Below are positions 34,419-47,038 of a stretch of 64,000 bases of DNA, piece after piece. The stretch is from Coenobita brevimanus (taxonomy: Eukaryota > Arthropoda > Malacostraca > Decapoda > Coenobitidae), in assembly GCA_032717465.1 (NCBI GenBank), contig CM064667.1:344143-408142 (forward strand), in the 5' to 3' direction. How positions within the stretch are numbered: the stretch's first letter is position 1; every line of letters begins with the position of its first letter. Made by a program: the position numbers and the translations under genes. The notes below the pieces were generated by a model that made no database searches, was not told the DNA's origin, and was given only the letters and a program-made list of their open reading frames with translations.

Positions 34419-35086
34419 ACTCACGAAATATCCTCTCCATATTCGGTATGTCCTCTGAGAGTGTTTATTCACCTCTGCTACTACCCTATCCTCGGAGGAG
34501 AGATGGTGGATTGCAGGAAAGGACAACTGAAGCCTGCAGCCTATCGAGCTTACGTTTCAAAAGAGCTTGGACCAACAGCAACAACAAAACATTAACAACA
34601 TATATATAACAGCAACGGCAGCAACAACAGCATACCTTTTAGTACTCCTGATTCGGGAATGAGGAATGGAAGATTCATGAAAGAGGTGGAAGGAGAGAGC
34701 AGGAATACGTAGTGATATGAAGGCATACTTGTTTAGAGCATACTGGATTAAATCTACAATGCGACGATTAGCAGTTAACATATTAGAGACTGATAAACAC
34801 TGAGAACCGTAAATGATTTAGGTGAATATTCGTTAAAAGTCTGCGTATTTGGTTTAGGTTTATCCTCCCTCGAAGACAATAGTGTTCATTTCACTGTTCT
34901 CCCTGAAAAGTACGTTATATTCTAAAGAGGGTGTATCAGAATGGACTGCATGGAAAAGAAATATAAGTAGAACAAGACAACGGCATTAACTACCTGCGCC
35001 TGCGAAGTCTTGCTCTGATGGGGGCGAGAACGAAAATGGCCAACACACTCCTGTACAAGACATCATTTTCTTCTGTCCCCTTCCCT

Positions 35087-35195
<109 letters not shown>

Positions 35196-36336
35196 TCTAC
35201 TAAAAATATGCAACTAAAACATCCGTCCATCCTTCTTTCCATCCTTCCATTCATCGTTCTTCCATCCATCCATCCACTCAGTCAATCCCAACATCAAAAG
35301 TAGGCTACAGCTGATGGAGAGAGATGATGGGAGTATATGAGGGAAGGTGAAATACAACGAATCCTGAATGGGGCGGCGATACCTTTAGTGCTGAGTGCAC
35401 CTTGTGTGTCTGATATGATACACAGGGGGGTCTGTTCTCAATTAGAGAGCTCATTTACAGTGGCAAAATATGAACTCTGTATCCCATATATTATCATCAC
35501 AAATGGACTCCCAGGCTTAAAGTCAGTGAGGCCCATACGTAATCTTATGCATGGTAATCCTTCCACTGAAACCTGGGGAGAGGGAGGCAGGTACCTGTAC
35601 ACTTGGGCTCGTATTCTCGTCGGTTAAGGAAGCTCTCTAACACTTCTTCCTTAGCGACTGTTTTTTGATATGACTGATTGATATCCTTTTGTATGTCACT
35701 TATCCAGAGAATGGCGCTAATGAAAGGATTTATGTAACCCAGAAGAGGTCAGTAGGTTGTAAAGAAAATAAATTGCTTAGAAAATGGTGTTAAGGGGCTT
35801 ACTCAACTGAGGAGAATGCGGGTCAGGGACGAAATAGATGTTACGGTTCTTACTTGGAGGCCAAGCTTTAATATCAATAAAAGTTTCAGCCCAAGACAGA
35901 AGGGCAGAAGTGATGGATGGCTTGGTAAATCCGTCACTGCTTGTCGTGTCACTGAACCTGTTTTCTGTGTCTAAGCATATATCGATACTTTTATATCATG
36001 TGTCGGTCAATTAATGCCTATTATTATACCTTTCTCTCTCTCTGGCCAGGCAGGTTAGTCAGTGGCCGCCTATATTTGTCGTACCATCAGTAGCTCAGCT
36101 TGTCGCAATGTTTGCTTTGGTCAATTTGTCCCTTTTCATTTGGCATATAATCTGGCTCTTTTTTTCTGGCTTACTGTTCCCTCTCTGTCGATGTAAGGTT
36201 CAGACCTAATTTAAATTTCCATCTATATGTTGGTTATCAATATCCAACTGCATCTTTCTCTTCATCTGTCTGTATTTATCTGCGTTTTCTTCTCCGACTT
36301 TCTGTCTGTCCTTCAACCACCACCCCAAGCCACCAT

Positions 36337-36339
<3 letters not shown>

Positions 36340-36380
<41 letters not shown>

Positions 36381-36390
36381 CAACAACAAG
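36340..36390. repeat. (CA)n-(CAA)n microsatellite
   Basis: CA repeat ending in three CAA units. Confidence 0.97.
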
Positions 36391-37909
36391 GATAACCAAG
36401 CACAACATCTGTGTCTCCCTTCAAGTCTTGACGCAGATACACGAACATATATTTCGATGTCCTGAGCTTCGATTTTGCAGAAGGACAAGGAAAGGACAGT
36501 GCAAGATTTTCCTATGTCACGTGTGTTTCCTGCAAAGCCAAATCTTAGTTACGGGAGGAAATTAACGTAAGTCCCTGTGCGCATCTCAACCCAGGCAAGC
36601 AGAACCACTTGTACCGTAAGCGAGGGAGGGAGTGCGTGGGGATGGAGGGCACTCCGGGGTACTCTTGATATAGCGCACCACAGTATCAGGGGTACAGGCC
36701 GAATTATATCAAGGTGAAGGCAAATAAAGTCAAAAGTTAGGGTATACTTTACAACTTTTTGTGGAGAAGGGGGTAGGAAATCAAGAGCACAAAATAATTT
36801 CAGTTTTAGATTTGACGAAGACATAGGCTTTAAACATTAAGGATTTTGTTTTGTTTACAAAAGGTGGAGGCGGGTAAGGCAGACAACGCTGATGACTTTA
36901 AAGTTTTCTGAAGGAGAGGAAGGACGTCAACAGCACGAGAATAATTCAATTTAAACTGGAGCTCAAGTTCGGAGATAAAGGCTAGGAACGTTATTATATG
37001 GACCTGAAGTCAGCTTAGAAATCTGAGAAAAGCACTACCATTATCATAGAGAGAGAGAGAGAGAGAGAGGTGGGTGGGGGGGTGACGCTCTGTATGGGAG
37101 TCAAACACATCGTCAATACTGCATGTCTTTTCCACATGATGATTGCTACTGCCTGACGATAATATTCACACTAGGAGGCCCTGTGGCTGTGATGGGACTG
37201 AACAAGACCGCTCAGAGGAAGACTGTGATGAAAGTCAGCATCAGAAATTGTGTTGCATTTCGACAAAATGTAGACTAATGCTTGCTTGACGATGACTGAA
37301 GATGTGAAAGTGTCTCGTGAAATTACTTGTGATACATGAATGATTTATTATACAATGAAGCACTCAATATTATTGTCATTGTGTCACAAAAATACCCTAA
37401 CAACATCATTATCATTCATGGATGGTTATGTATACTTCAGGACCAAGATAATTAATCAAACTACATGGACGCTGCAAAAATACTACGTAGTAAGGTCTAA
37501 ATGATTAATAACATATTTCAGCCAAATAATACACCACGTTTTTAAACAAGAATAACAATGTTCTGCCAAAAATATGGTGAGAGGAAAACACTAACAGCGA
37601 AAGCATTATTTGTTCTGTTTTCTCTAAACATTTCCCATACTTTTACCCCTTCCACTCAACTACCACTTCCTCTTACGCGTCCCTCCCTTTAGGTCATCAT
37701 CCCCTCTTTCACTTCTCTCTCCCTCTCTCACTGCCCCCTTTCTCCATCACCTTCCTTTCTCTCACTTCTACCCATCCCTCACCCTCCATAATTACATTCC
37801 TGCTCAACATCCTAGACTCCCGTGAACAAATTTCATACGCAGACCCTGTGTTCCTCAGCAAGTCGGTGCTGCTCTCTTATGTATATGAGTGTAGACTGCC
37901 ACTCCGATA

Positions 37910-38130
37910 GTTGGTGGAGGCTGGGTATTGGTGGTGGTGATGGGATGGTGATGATGATGATAGTGATGGTCGTGTTGTGAGGATGTTAGAGCGACAGTAG
38001 TAAAGGGATGACGATGATTGTGATGGTTGTAGATGAAATGAGGGTTGGTGATGATGGTGGTGATACTGATCGTAGTTTTGATAGGATGTAAGTGATGACA
38101 GTAGTGAGAGGTGGTGGTGAAGATAATAGT
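37910..38130. repeat. Degenerate (GAT/GGT)n tract
   Basis: Imperfect GATGGTGAT-type trinucleotides; the His-rich minus frame here is an artefact. Confidence 0.8.
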
Positions 38131-39077
38131 GATGGAGGGAGTCCTGTATACCTGGACACGCCCCCTGCCAGTAATGGTGGCAGGGTATCAATGGCTGCGG
38201 TGATGGCGGTGATCTGTTACAATTATAGGCTGACTCACACACCCACCCCACCACCCACACACACACGACCACCCCACCCACGCACAAAGGCTAGGGAAAA
38301 AAATAGGCACGCAGATGCACGCATGAACGCAGACCGGCAGGCAGGCAAACGCACATATCAGCCGGACAAACGGACACAGGTTGGTGGAAAGGCAGGGAAG
38401 AGAGCAAGCAGCAAGCAGGAAGGGCGAAACAAGCAGAGTGGTGGTAAACACAAGGCAAGCAGAAATGGAGCAAAACATTCTATACTGTGGATGTCAAACT
38501 GCTGACTATAACACTACCCTCACCCTCATGACAGCCTCCCACATAACTACCGACCTACAGTACAATAACCTTTAATGACTGATAATACACCACCCGAGGG
38601 CAATGGCTTGTTATCAGCGGCGGGGGCAGCTTTTTACTGGGGTTCTCGACCAAGGCTGAACACTTTGAGGTGAGGTGTGGTGAGGGAGGCAGCTCACTGT
38701 ACGCTGTGTTCACCTCATCTCCCTTGTCCTGCCTTCCCAACATGAGGTCACCGCAAAACAGATTCTCAGGCCCTATTTCTGCATTGTGTTCCATCTTTTA
38801 CAGTACTTTTGGCCATGAGGCGTTGTCTAAGTATGAAAATATTAATCTGCAATTACCTTTCTTATAATAACGGTACCAAATGCTTTTTCTACCATAATGA
38901 CAGTTAATGGCTTCGCTCTCGAACTATTACAGAAAACTGTGGTTGCATTGTTCATGGTACTATCTGCCCTCAAGGACTGGTATTTAAAGTCTGCAACAGA
39001 GAAGAGAAGAAATGTACTTTATACACTTTCATATAAAACAAACTACTACTTTATCACCATCTACGATAAAGACAAAG

Positions 39078-39079
<2 letters not shown>

Positions 39080-39115
<36 letters not shown>
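39080..39115. repeat. Poly(T), about 36 bp
   Basis: Uninterrupted T run. No retroelement tail sequence was recognised next to it. Confidence 0.97.
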
Positions 39116-39117
<2 letters not shown>

Positions 39118-39558
39118 AAGTATGCATTTCTACCCTTGTGGTAGCACGAAAAGACTTAATTTATATATAGGATCCCTTGTTATTTACTTAAGACCAGTGT
39201 AGGTAAGGGCTGAAGTTGGGTGTGACTGTAGTATCAAGTAAAGCAATGCACAAATTCATAAATACTCTGATAATCTGCAACACGCAGTGCCCATAAAAAC
39301 AGGAGAGCTGATAATAAAAAAGGACATTAACTTTCATGTATTCACTCTGCCTCCACGCTGGCTACACATAATGTTAAAGCAGTAGCCTACCTGAATATAA
39401 AAAAAATCATTAACCTCTAATTAACAAACAGCACCAGTAAAAAGAAAAAAGTCTTATTAAAAGATGTTTTCTCTGTACCCTCGTGGATTCAGCAACACCC
39501 GCGACACAGGTCCAGTGTCACTAATATTATGTTGCTCTTCTTGGCACACCACCCGCAG

Positions 39559-39865
39559 TGTTTATCATTATCATCATCATAATATTCTGCTATACCACCC
39601 TCAGTATTCATTATCATCATCATTGTCGTCATCATCATCACGCCCTGTTTTGCAACAGCACCCTAGTTTTACTCATCATCATCATCATCATCACACTGTT
39701 CCCCTTTTTGCCACATCACCCTCAGTGTTCATCATCATCATCATAATCACATCATCGTTATCATCACCATCATCACAATCACCACCATCTTATTACATCA
39801 TCTTTATCATCACCGTCATCATCACAATCACCACCACCTTCACATCGCCATCATCATCATCATAA
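39559..39865. repeat. Degenerate (ATC)n tract
   Basis: Imperfect ATC/ATT repeats interspersed with similar ctcagtgttcatcatcatca-type blocks. Confidence 0.85.
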
Positions 39866-41105
39866 TACAGTATTCCCACATTTATAAATTGTGTTGGTAC
39901 TAGGTAGGATCAAGACACAGAAAAAAGAAGAAGACCTGCCATTAGACTGCCCAATAAAGATAATCCACACATTCTTTTAACCTTCAAAGTTCTCGGCAAA
40001 AACTATCCCCCCCCCCCCCCGTTGATAATCCGATGCTGTCTTCAATCCATCCATCATTCTCGTACTGACCCGGAAAACGTGGCTTAAGCCCTTCACTCCA
40101 CTGACACATATTGTATTTTGTTACTGACATCCCCAGACGGTATCATTCAACTTGTGAGAACCCTTTTGTATTGTAGAGGGTGATCCAAGCTTTATCCAAC
40201 CATTCCAGGCTGATACGTTTCTGCTAAGTTGAATAAAATAGACTGGAGGTAGCAGGAATAAAATACAGCCTAAGTCAACGGTAAGAGGTCAAGAGGGAGT
40301 GAAGGACCACATATCAAACAGAAGAAGGACTAGGAGTAGTTTTTATCCCTGGCAAAATGAGTTACAGTTCTACTAGGGTAAGTGTGCAGGAAAGTGGAAA
40401 AAAAAAGGAATGAAGGACCCGGAACTACTGTGTAATATTCATGATAAAGATGAGGAGTATATGATGAGAGTTCATTAGGATGAAATGATGGACTGCAGTT
40501 GTGAGTAGCCTACCAACAGAAGGATGAATGAAAATGGAAGTAAGGAATATAACTGAGTCTTGCATATCTGATACCAAGTGCCACACACACACACACACAT
40601 GCCTCAACCCAGCCTCGCCATCTCATTAATCCTGTGTTGACAACTAATTTGTTTAATTTTTTATGTGACTGTGGTATTATCATTAAAATAATGGGTGTTT
40701 GTGGTGTGTTGCTGGTAGACCTTGGCTATATACGGCGTGACGGAGATGAAATTAATGATACAGGTAAGCTATCAAGAAATCAATGTCGACCACAGAACTG
40801 GTGTGTTGTGCTTATATGGAAGTTACGACAGAGGGACCGGTCTTACGAAATTGTGTTGTCATTTATAGGTACTTGAAACTGATAGAGTTCTCAAGTCGCT
40901 GATGCAGTTGACGCGAGAAGTGTACGATATGTGTCTCAATAAGCGTTATAACAAGTGTCTGAAGCTCATACATTCCCGACCATTACACACCCAACGTTCT
41001 TTTCCACTCACGTCAGTCGAACGCCCCACAACTAGCTCATAATAACACACAGCCCAATCCTTCCTGTTATGCTCTATAAAACGCCATCTTGTGGTCCAAT
41101 ATCCC

Positions 41106-41539
41106 TTCCCGTTCACGCCCAACGCCCTTCACTTCTGCCCACTTCCCGCCTAGTCCACGCCCGACGTCCGAACCCTGCCACTTCCCGTCCGGTCCATGCA
41201 GAACATCCTTCATCCCCGCCCAGTCCACACCCAACGGCTCTCACTCGCGCTCACTTTCCGCCCAGTCCACGCATGTCGTCCCTAAATCCCGCCCACCTCC
41301 CTCCAGTTCTACAGTACATGCAACGCTGCTCATTCCAGCCCTGTTCATGCTAACGTCCCTAACCCCCGCTTACTTCCCGCCCAGTCCAAGCTTAACAGCC
41401 CTCATTCCCACCCGCTTCCCGCCCAGTCCACGCCTAACGTCCCTAACCCCCGCTTACTTCCCGCCCTGTTCACGCCTAACGTCTCACTCCCGTCCACTTC
41501 CCACCCAGTTCTTGCCCATCACCTCTCACCCCCGCCCAC
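41106..41539. repeat. C-rich minisatellite, about 40-42-bp period, about 10 units
   Basis: Each unit starts with ttcccgcccagtccacgcc and continues aacgtccctaacccccgctt with variants. Best-preserved units lie at about 41370-41500. Reading in one frame gives repeated PPSPRLTS-like peptide over 41089-41583, but the composition and variable unit length argue against a protein. Confidence 0.8.
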
Positions 41540-41822
41540 CGTCCAATGCCATATACAACACAAAACATACACGTTGCTTTTGAAAACACGTGCCCACGCC
41601 TGCCTACGCCTTACACCCTGACAATATGCAGCTTTATAAACTCTCAAAGGAGTTACTGCGCAACACAACCTTTATGGTATTACCTTTCCAAGTTCATATG
41701 TTAAATAAACTGAAAACCAGTACAGCCATTAAGAGGAAAATAAATGAATAAATAAATAAATACACGACTACTTTGATATTTTGCATAGACAGCAATTATA
41801 AGACAGCCATGTTCTCACTTGC

Positions 41823-42065
41823 CTACATGGAAGAGTCTACAACATGAGGGGGTGGATGGCGTTTGATGAGACGAAAGGTGTATGTGTCGTTGTCTGGCCG
41901 ATCAGACCCATCAACTGCAGACAAGCAAACAACCCTGCAGTGAAATGATATTCCCTTGTGGTGAACACCGCCTTGCAACAGCGAGGCGCGGGGAAAAATG
42001 TAGAGGCTTGGTTCCTGGATGAACGCCGCATCTGCGTCTCCCCGTCCAGTTAACAGGGCCACCAT
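41823..42065 (-). pseudogene. Possible LINE endonuclease fragment
   Basis: The minus-strand frame contains LLTGRGDADAAFIQEP, reminiscent of the apurinic endonuclease motif around the IQEP glutamate in I/R1-type LINEs. The frame is only 80 codons, and no neighbouring RT is present. It abuts the dispersed repeat at 42091. The resemblance is from memory and could be chance. Confidence 0.2.
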
Positions 42066-42090
42066 AGCAGGCCCTACATCACCCCGTTAT

Positions 42091-42312
42091 TTGATTACAT
42101 GGTTACCATCCAGCGTCGTAAATGATTTCCTGAGTTTCTGGAAATCACTGAGCTTGTCAAGCAGAGTAGAACCACAGGAAGTGGGAAGAGTAATAAAAGG
42201 GGACATTAGAGATGGGTAAAAATAAAACAGAGGAAGACAGATACAGAAAAGAACGATAAAAGTGAAGCAAGAAGTAGGCAGCACTACATCAAGTGAGCTG
42301 ATGATGGGTGCC
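42091..42312 (+). repeat. Dispersed repeat, second copy with decayed hairpin
   Basis: tacatggttaccatccagcg and ctacatcaagtgagctgatg correspond to the ends of 46617-46960. The hairpin arms are imperfect (aaatgatttcc / ggaaatca), and the 64-bp tandem array is absent, replaced by purine-rich sequence. Confidence 0.5.
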
Positions 42313-42406
42313 TCAATTACAGTACAGTATGTACAGTAAGTACTGAAATTGGTCGAGCTTTTGTCATGGCTACCCCTCACAGGATGTGGCGCCAGGCGTG
42401 GATGCA

Positions 42407-42411
<5 letters not shown>

Positions 42412-42463
<52 letters not shown>

Positions 42464-42465
42464 AG
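42412..42465. repeat. (CT)n-(CA)n compound microsatellite
   Basis: CT block followed by CA block. Confidence 0.97.
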
Positions 42466-42775
42466 ATAGATAGAGAGACAGACAGGCTGATCTCAGTTTT
42501 ATGAAACTGTCAATCTGAACACTTGCAGCTAAAGACAGAGTGTGAGTTGGAGAGGGAGATAAAAAAGGAAGCTTATAATAAACGGGTATCGTATTAACAG
42601 AGAGCAGGATACAAGAATAAAGAGAGAGGGACAAAAAAGCTCTGAACAATGTTGTGAGTAATCATATTAAGAGCATGACCAATAATTACGTTTTCAAGAG
42701 AAGATTAATGAGTCGGGAAAGACTATTTCTCGTCGCCCGCCTTTATCTAGACGGAGCGATAATCTTTTTGCCCGC

Positions 42776-42777
<2 letters not shown>

Positions 42778-42837
<60 letters not shown>
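42778..42837. repeat. (TG)n microsatellite
   Basis: Uninterrupted TG repeat of about 60 bp. Confidence 0.98.
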
Positions 42838-42839
<2 letters not shown>

Positions 42840-43080
42840 CTGTTCCCACTATATTTAATGAACGCCTTGAGCTATTAACATGAAACCTTAAGGGTATCAA
42901 GATATGGCCAAAATCTCGGCCGAGCTCGTAAATGGGCAGTCGGCGTCAAGGTCATGCTCGCCAAAATGGCTGCCAAAAGTCAACTAGGTTTTATTGCCTG
43001 CCTTTAGCACCAATATATTTCATGAACAGCTTGAGCTATTGACATGAAACCTTCAGATTATCACACGACCAAAATCTTCC
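42840..43080. repeat. Two diverged copies of a roughly 70-bp unit
   Basis: cttgagctattaacatgaaa at about 42866 and cttgagctattgacatgaaa at about 43031 are each followed by ccttaagg/ccttcaga, a short spacer and gaccaaaatct. They are about 165 bp apart, which suggests a larger tandem period. Confidence 0.55.
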
Positions 43081-43165
43081 GCCCCCCCCTCCCCAAAGGA
43101 ATACCGCCCCCGGGTCCCCCCCAGGGGTGGCGCCCCCGGCCCGCCCCCCGGGGAGGCCGCGCTTG
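43079..43165. other. Very GC-rich patch
   Basis: Runs of C and G (cgcccccgggtcccccccag, gcccgccccccggggaggcc) with inverted complementarity in an otherwise AT-moderate region. No gene is evident. It directly follows the 42840-43080 repeat. Confidence 0.6.
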
Positions 43166-43260
43166 TAACTTGGCCAACAGCATATTCTGGCGAGCGATTA
43201 ACATTCGGCTCCCGAATGCTTTTCTTTTTTTAATACCTTTACCCTGGACGAATTGTAAGT

Positions 43261-43278
43261 GACACACACACACACACC

Positions 43279-43328
<50 letters not shown>
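43261..43328. repeat. (CA)n microsatellite
   Basis: CA repeat with two CCCA interruptions. Confidence 0.97.
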
Positions 43329-43334
<6 letters not shown>

Positions 43335-43587
43335 CACACGGCAGTAGTAAAAAGATATACAGTCTTAACAGAAAATAAACGAGTATAATACAGTAACTGT
43401 AAACAAGATGGCCTAACCTAGCTTTGTTGGGTGAGTCACTGGTGGGTGGGTGTAATGTGGGAAGGGGTGGGCGGGGGTGAGGTGAGAAAGGGTGGGCGGG
43501 TAAGTGGTTGTAGAGTATAGATGGGGGTGAAGGAGAGCAGCAAAAAACTGAACGTCATAAACAGAACTGGATTTAGATATTGGAGGG

Positions 43588-43612
43588 GAGAGAGAGAGAG
43601 AGAGAGAGAGAG
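43588..43612. repeat. (GA)n microsatellite
   Basis: Short pure GA tract. Confidence 0.96.
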
Positions 43613-44717
43613 AACCTAGAAAACTTATTTCTCCCAAAGATAATTACTTAAGGAAAACGAAAATCCCGTTTCAATTATTTTGTTATGCTTGGACAAAATG
43701 CATTTCAAACGCTAGGGCACATGTAGAAGCACACACAATCTACAAGATCGTTTCAATGTTGACTAGTAATGTATATGGAAGACTGAAGATACCGATCAAC
43801 ACTTACGAATGTATTACTGAGCTGCAAAGAAAAGAGAAGGAACTCTGAAGGTACCCGGATGCTGCGTGCCTAGAAAATGTGGAAGGCTGGCATGCAGAGA
43901 GTTTGAAATGCAATACGCACACAAAGCGATAGGATGGGAGGGAGACGTAACACTAGGGTGAAGAGTGGGGGTGTTTATACCTCCCCTCAGTTATCCATTT
44001 TCATCATTCTATCTCCAAATTAATGGTACAGTCACAACTCTGTACTATATACCATGACCTAACTTCGCACGATGTCGAATAAATAAACACAAATGGGTGA
44101 TTCCTGGGTGTCTGAGTGTAATAGATGAGAGAAGACACCATACCTCATTCCAGCATTACATACCTCACTGGTACCTTGCTCCCGGCACACCTCACTTTTC
44201 ACATACCTGTAAGGAGACAGAATGTAATTAGTAATAGGAGAGGTACAAGGTAAGAGGTTAAAAGGCTGACAATAAACAAATAATAAAATTCTACATTCTT
44301 CCCTCGCCAAAAATGGTATCGGGTTCTCAGCGTCACATATTAACAACTTTTGGACAAGATTCTCCCAAACAACACCCAGTGACGAAAATACAGGTACAGA
44401 TACAAACTGCGCACCGTAAATAAGACTTCATTGCACCCATATACAAGGTACCAACACTGGTATTAACTTAGCAGCATTAAAAAGTGAATTATATAGCATT
44501 TTAACCGTTTCGGAGGGCGGGGGTGTTGACAGTGTATTATCATTACCATTTGATTTTGTTCAACTTTACTGATATGTCTAAGTAATCTGGATACAAGCAC
44601 ACAAACTCTGCTCATTAACTTCACATCAAGTTTTGAAAGACAGGCTAATGTTGGTTGGCATAATATGCTGACGAACATCAAAAAAATAACAGTACAGCAG
44701 CGACAACACAATGTCGA

Positions 44718-45236
44718 CCTATGACCTTGACAACTGACTGGTTCATCTCAAAATCGAATTCATTCATCCATGGCCTACCCTGAACCCTTCCGATTAGTCT
44801 GGTATTAATCGGATGGTGTACTGTAGTTTAAGCTGACCTTGCCTTGCGACCTTGATCTTTGATCTGACCCCCCCCCCAAAAAAAAAATAATAATAATAAT
44901 AATAATAATGACTGACCCTCAATCCTTCCTCTATGTTTTCCGAAATCAGATAAAAACAGTTAAAGTTACTTTGGTCAGACACGGACTAAACTCTTACCTT
45001 ACCGCGAAACCTTGTCCTTTGACTGATGGTTCCTAAAATTCATTCCCTTCGTTGAAGCCTTACCCTTCGTCCTTCCACCAAATCTCTTCTAAGTCAGATC
45101 AAAACTATTTAAGTTGACACTGCCATGCGATCTTGGCCTTCAGCCTCTTGTTCTAAAAACAATAGGTCAACCCTTGGATGAATCTGAATCCATTTACTAA
45201 ATTTTGTCAAAATCAATTCAAAACTATTTAAGAAAA
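44718..45236. repeat. Diverged tandem repeat of about 120-160 bp
   Basis: At least three units share cttgcgaccttgatctttga / accgcgaaaccttgtccttt / atgcgatcttggccttcagc, followed by ...aaaatcaattcatt..., ...cccttc..ccttcca..aaat... and ...aaaactatttaagttgac. One unit carries an inserted A/TAA microsatellite at 44878-44910. No coding potential. Confidence 0.5.
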
Positions 45237-45847
45237 CTAGTACATTGCAACTCTGTCACTTACTTATTTACCTACACACACATCTGGCAGACAGAGCTAT
45301 TGGTGGTCAGACTACTCAGTGAGTCGGTAGTGAATAAATATAACAAAATCAATGCATCACTTACGCTCACCATATTATGGCCGTCGCTAATTCAGGCTAC
45401 TATAGTCGGTAAGGGAACGTGGCTGGTCGGGATATCACTGGCTGTAAACCAAATGTGTACAAAGATATTACAGTGTGTAGAGTCAATAAGCAGGACAAGA
45501 TTTAAGTTACAACTGACACACTCAACCAATATCATATTGCAGTGAACCAGATACCCGTAATAAAACCCACATGGAGTGCGGTCGACCGGACGCTTAGGAG
45601 AGACTCATAAAAGTACGAGTATAAGCTGTTAATGGTACAGGCATCGCTAAAAGAGCAGTAAGAAGAGTAGCTGGTGCGAGAATGAGAAGAGGAAGACCAA
45701 GAACAAAGTGAAAAGTTGTAGTGGAGAAGTACTGTACATGCTGAATGAGACCTGGACTGTTGGAAGAGAATCCCGTAATAATGCATGGTTGCTAAGATTT
45801 TTGGAGGAGTCTGTCGGGGTTCTCATGAAGTAGTGCAGTGTGGCGAC

Positions 45848-45849
<2 letters not shown>

Positions 45850-45896
<47 letters not shown>
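45850..45896. repeat. (GA)n microsatellite
   Basis: Uninterrupted GA repeat. Confidence 0.97.
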
Positions 45897-45898
<2 letters not shown>

Positions 45899-46401
45899 TG
45901 CCTAACAACGATTACCTCAGCCTGATAACTGGGAGTGGTGCATAATAAAGTTTAGCAGTACCGTATGGAGAGTGGCAACAGACAAAAAGTCTGAGAGGGA
46001 AACTACTTGGAAACTAACAGCTCCGCCTGATAACCAAGAGTTTTGTATAATACTGTGGACGGGGCTTAAGAAGGTTGCCAACAGCCCTATATGTGCTAGC
46101 GGTCTCCATCCTCCCTAACCCGTCTTGTTGGCGAAAACAGCATATCAGCCATAAGTGAGAGAACTAACCATACAGACAGACCATTCCTCATCTTATCTAT
46201 ATATTTCCTGATGCTAGATAATGTGAAGGGTAACCGTAAAAAAATGACCTCTAGAAATTGTTGTCTCTGTTCAGAAACGACCTCTTCTCTCACAAAACAT
46301 TACCTCAAACCTGAAACCTATTTAATGGGTTTGGCCTACCTTGTCCCAACATTACTATAATTTATACCCCACAATATGTCACATGACTACATCAGCGACA
46401 T

Positions 46402-46660
46402 TATCTATCATCCATTCCTACATTGCCCCATGAGGAGCGTAGGAGCCCGGGACTAGGCAGTTGGTCCCGACATTTAAGATGAGAGTGACCAGCCTCACTC
46501 ATCCCTGAGTGGCATTACGCGAACAATCAGCCCCAACCATCCCTTAGATATAAACCTTCACCGGCTCAATCCGATTGGAGCGCAATAATTACCCACTAAA
46601 CCACCAGGCGCCAAAATTTGGTTATATGGTTACCACCCAGCGTAGTAAATGGTTTCCTGG
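46402..46660 (-). mobile_element. SINE-like element with tRNA-like promoter
   Basis: On the minus strand the unit begins with aggaaaccatttactacgct, followed by a tRNA-like head with box A-like TGGTTTAGTGGG and box B-like GGATTGAGCC about 30 bases later, then a body with gggatgagtgaggctggtc and a simple tail (ggatgatagat). A second copy lies at 56351-56613 (+). RNA polymerase III transcription is inferred from the box spacing. Confidence 0.65.
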
Positions 46661-46960
46661 TGTACAGGAAACCATTTGGCTTGGCACTCAGTGTAGAGTC
46701 ACCCACAGGCAGAAGGAAGAGAAAAGAATGAAGGAAAGAAAGACAGAAGAGGGAGTGTAAAGTTGCCCATAGGCAGAAGGAAGAGGGAAGAATGAAGGAA
46801 AGAAAGACAGAAGAGGGAGTGTAAAGTTGCCCATAGGCAGAAGGACAAGGAAAGAATGAACGAAAGGAAGACAGAAGAGGATGGAAGGAAAGAGGGATGG
46901 AGGAGAGGAAAGGGCAGACACCCGAGAGCAGTACTACATCAAGTGAGTGGATGGTGAGCC
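46617..46960 (+). repeat. Dispersed repeat with 13-bp hairpin and internal tandem array
   Basis: It starts with tggttatatggttaccaccc and ends with ctacatcaagtgagtggatg; the same ends occur at 42091-42312. It contains a perfect inverted repeat AAATGGTTTCCTG / CAGGAAACCATTT (46647-46659, 46665-46677) with a 5-base loop, and then three 64-bp tandem units. It overlaps the 5' part of the adjacent SINE-like unit. Confidence 0.5.
46690..46881. repeat. 64-bp tandem repeat, three units
   Basis: Units begin at 46690, 46754 and 46818 with agtgta.agt..cccatagg and are purine-rich. The second and third units are nearly identical; the first is more diverged. Open frames through it are by-products of the 64-bp period. 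Confidence 0.85.
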
Positions 46961-46974
46961 CCACTCATGGGGAT

Positions 46975-46979
<5 letters not shown>

Positions 46980-47035
<56 letters not shown>
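46980..47035. repeat. (TG)n microsatellite at SINE tail
   Basis: TG repeat contiguous with the 3' end of the minus-strand SINE at 47036. Confidence 0.97.

Positions 47036-47038
<3 letters not shown>

Noticed and set aside
38092..38505. 137-codon plus frame
   Set aside because: It overlaps a degenerate GAT/GGT tract and CA-rich sequence; several frames are open on both strands.
44850..45150. Nuclear-receptor half sites (accttgaccttt)
   Set aside because: They are part of a diverged tandem repeat unit, so the motif frequency reflects repetition, not regulation.
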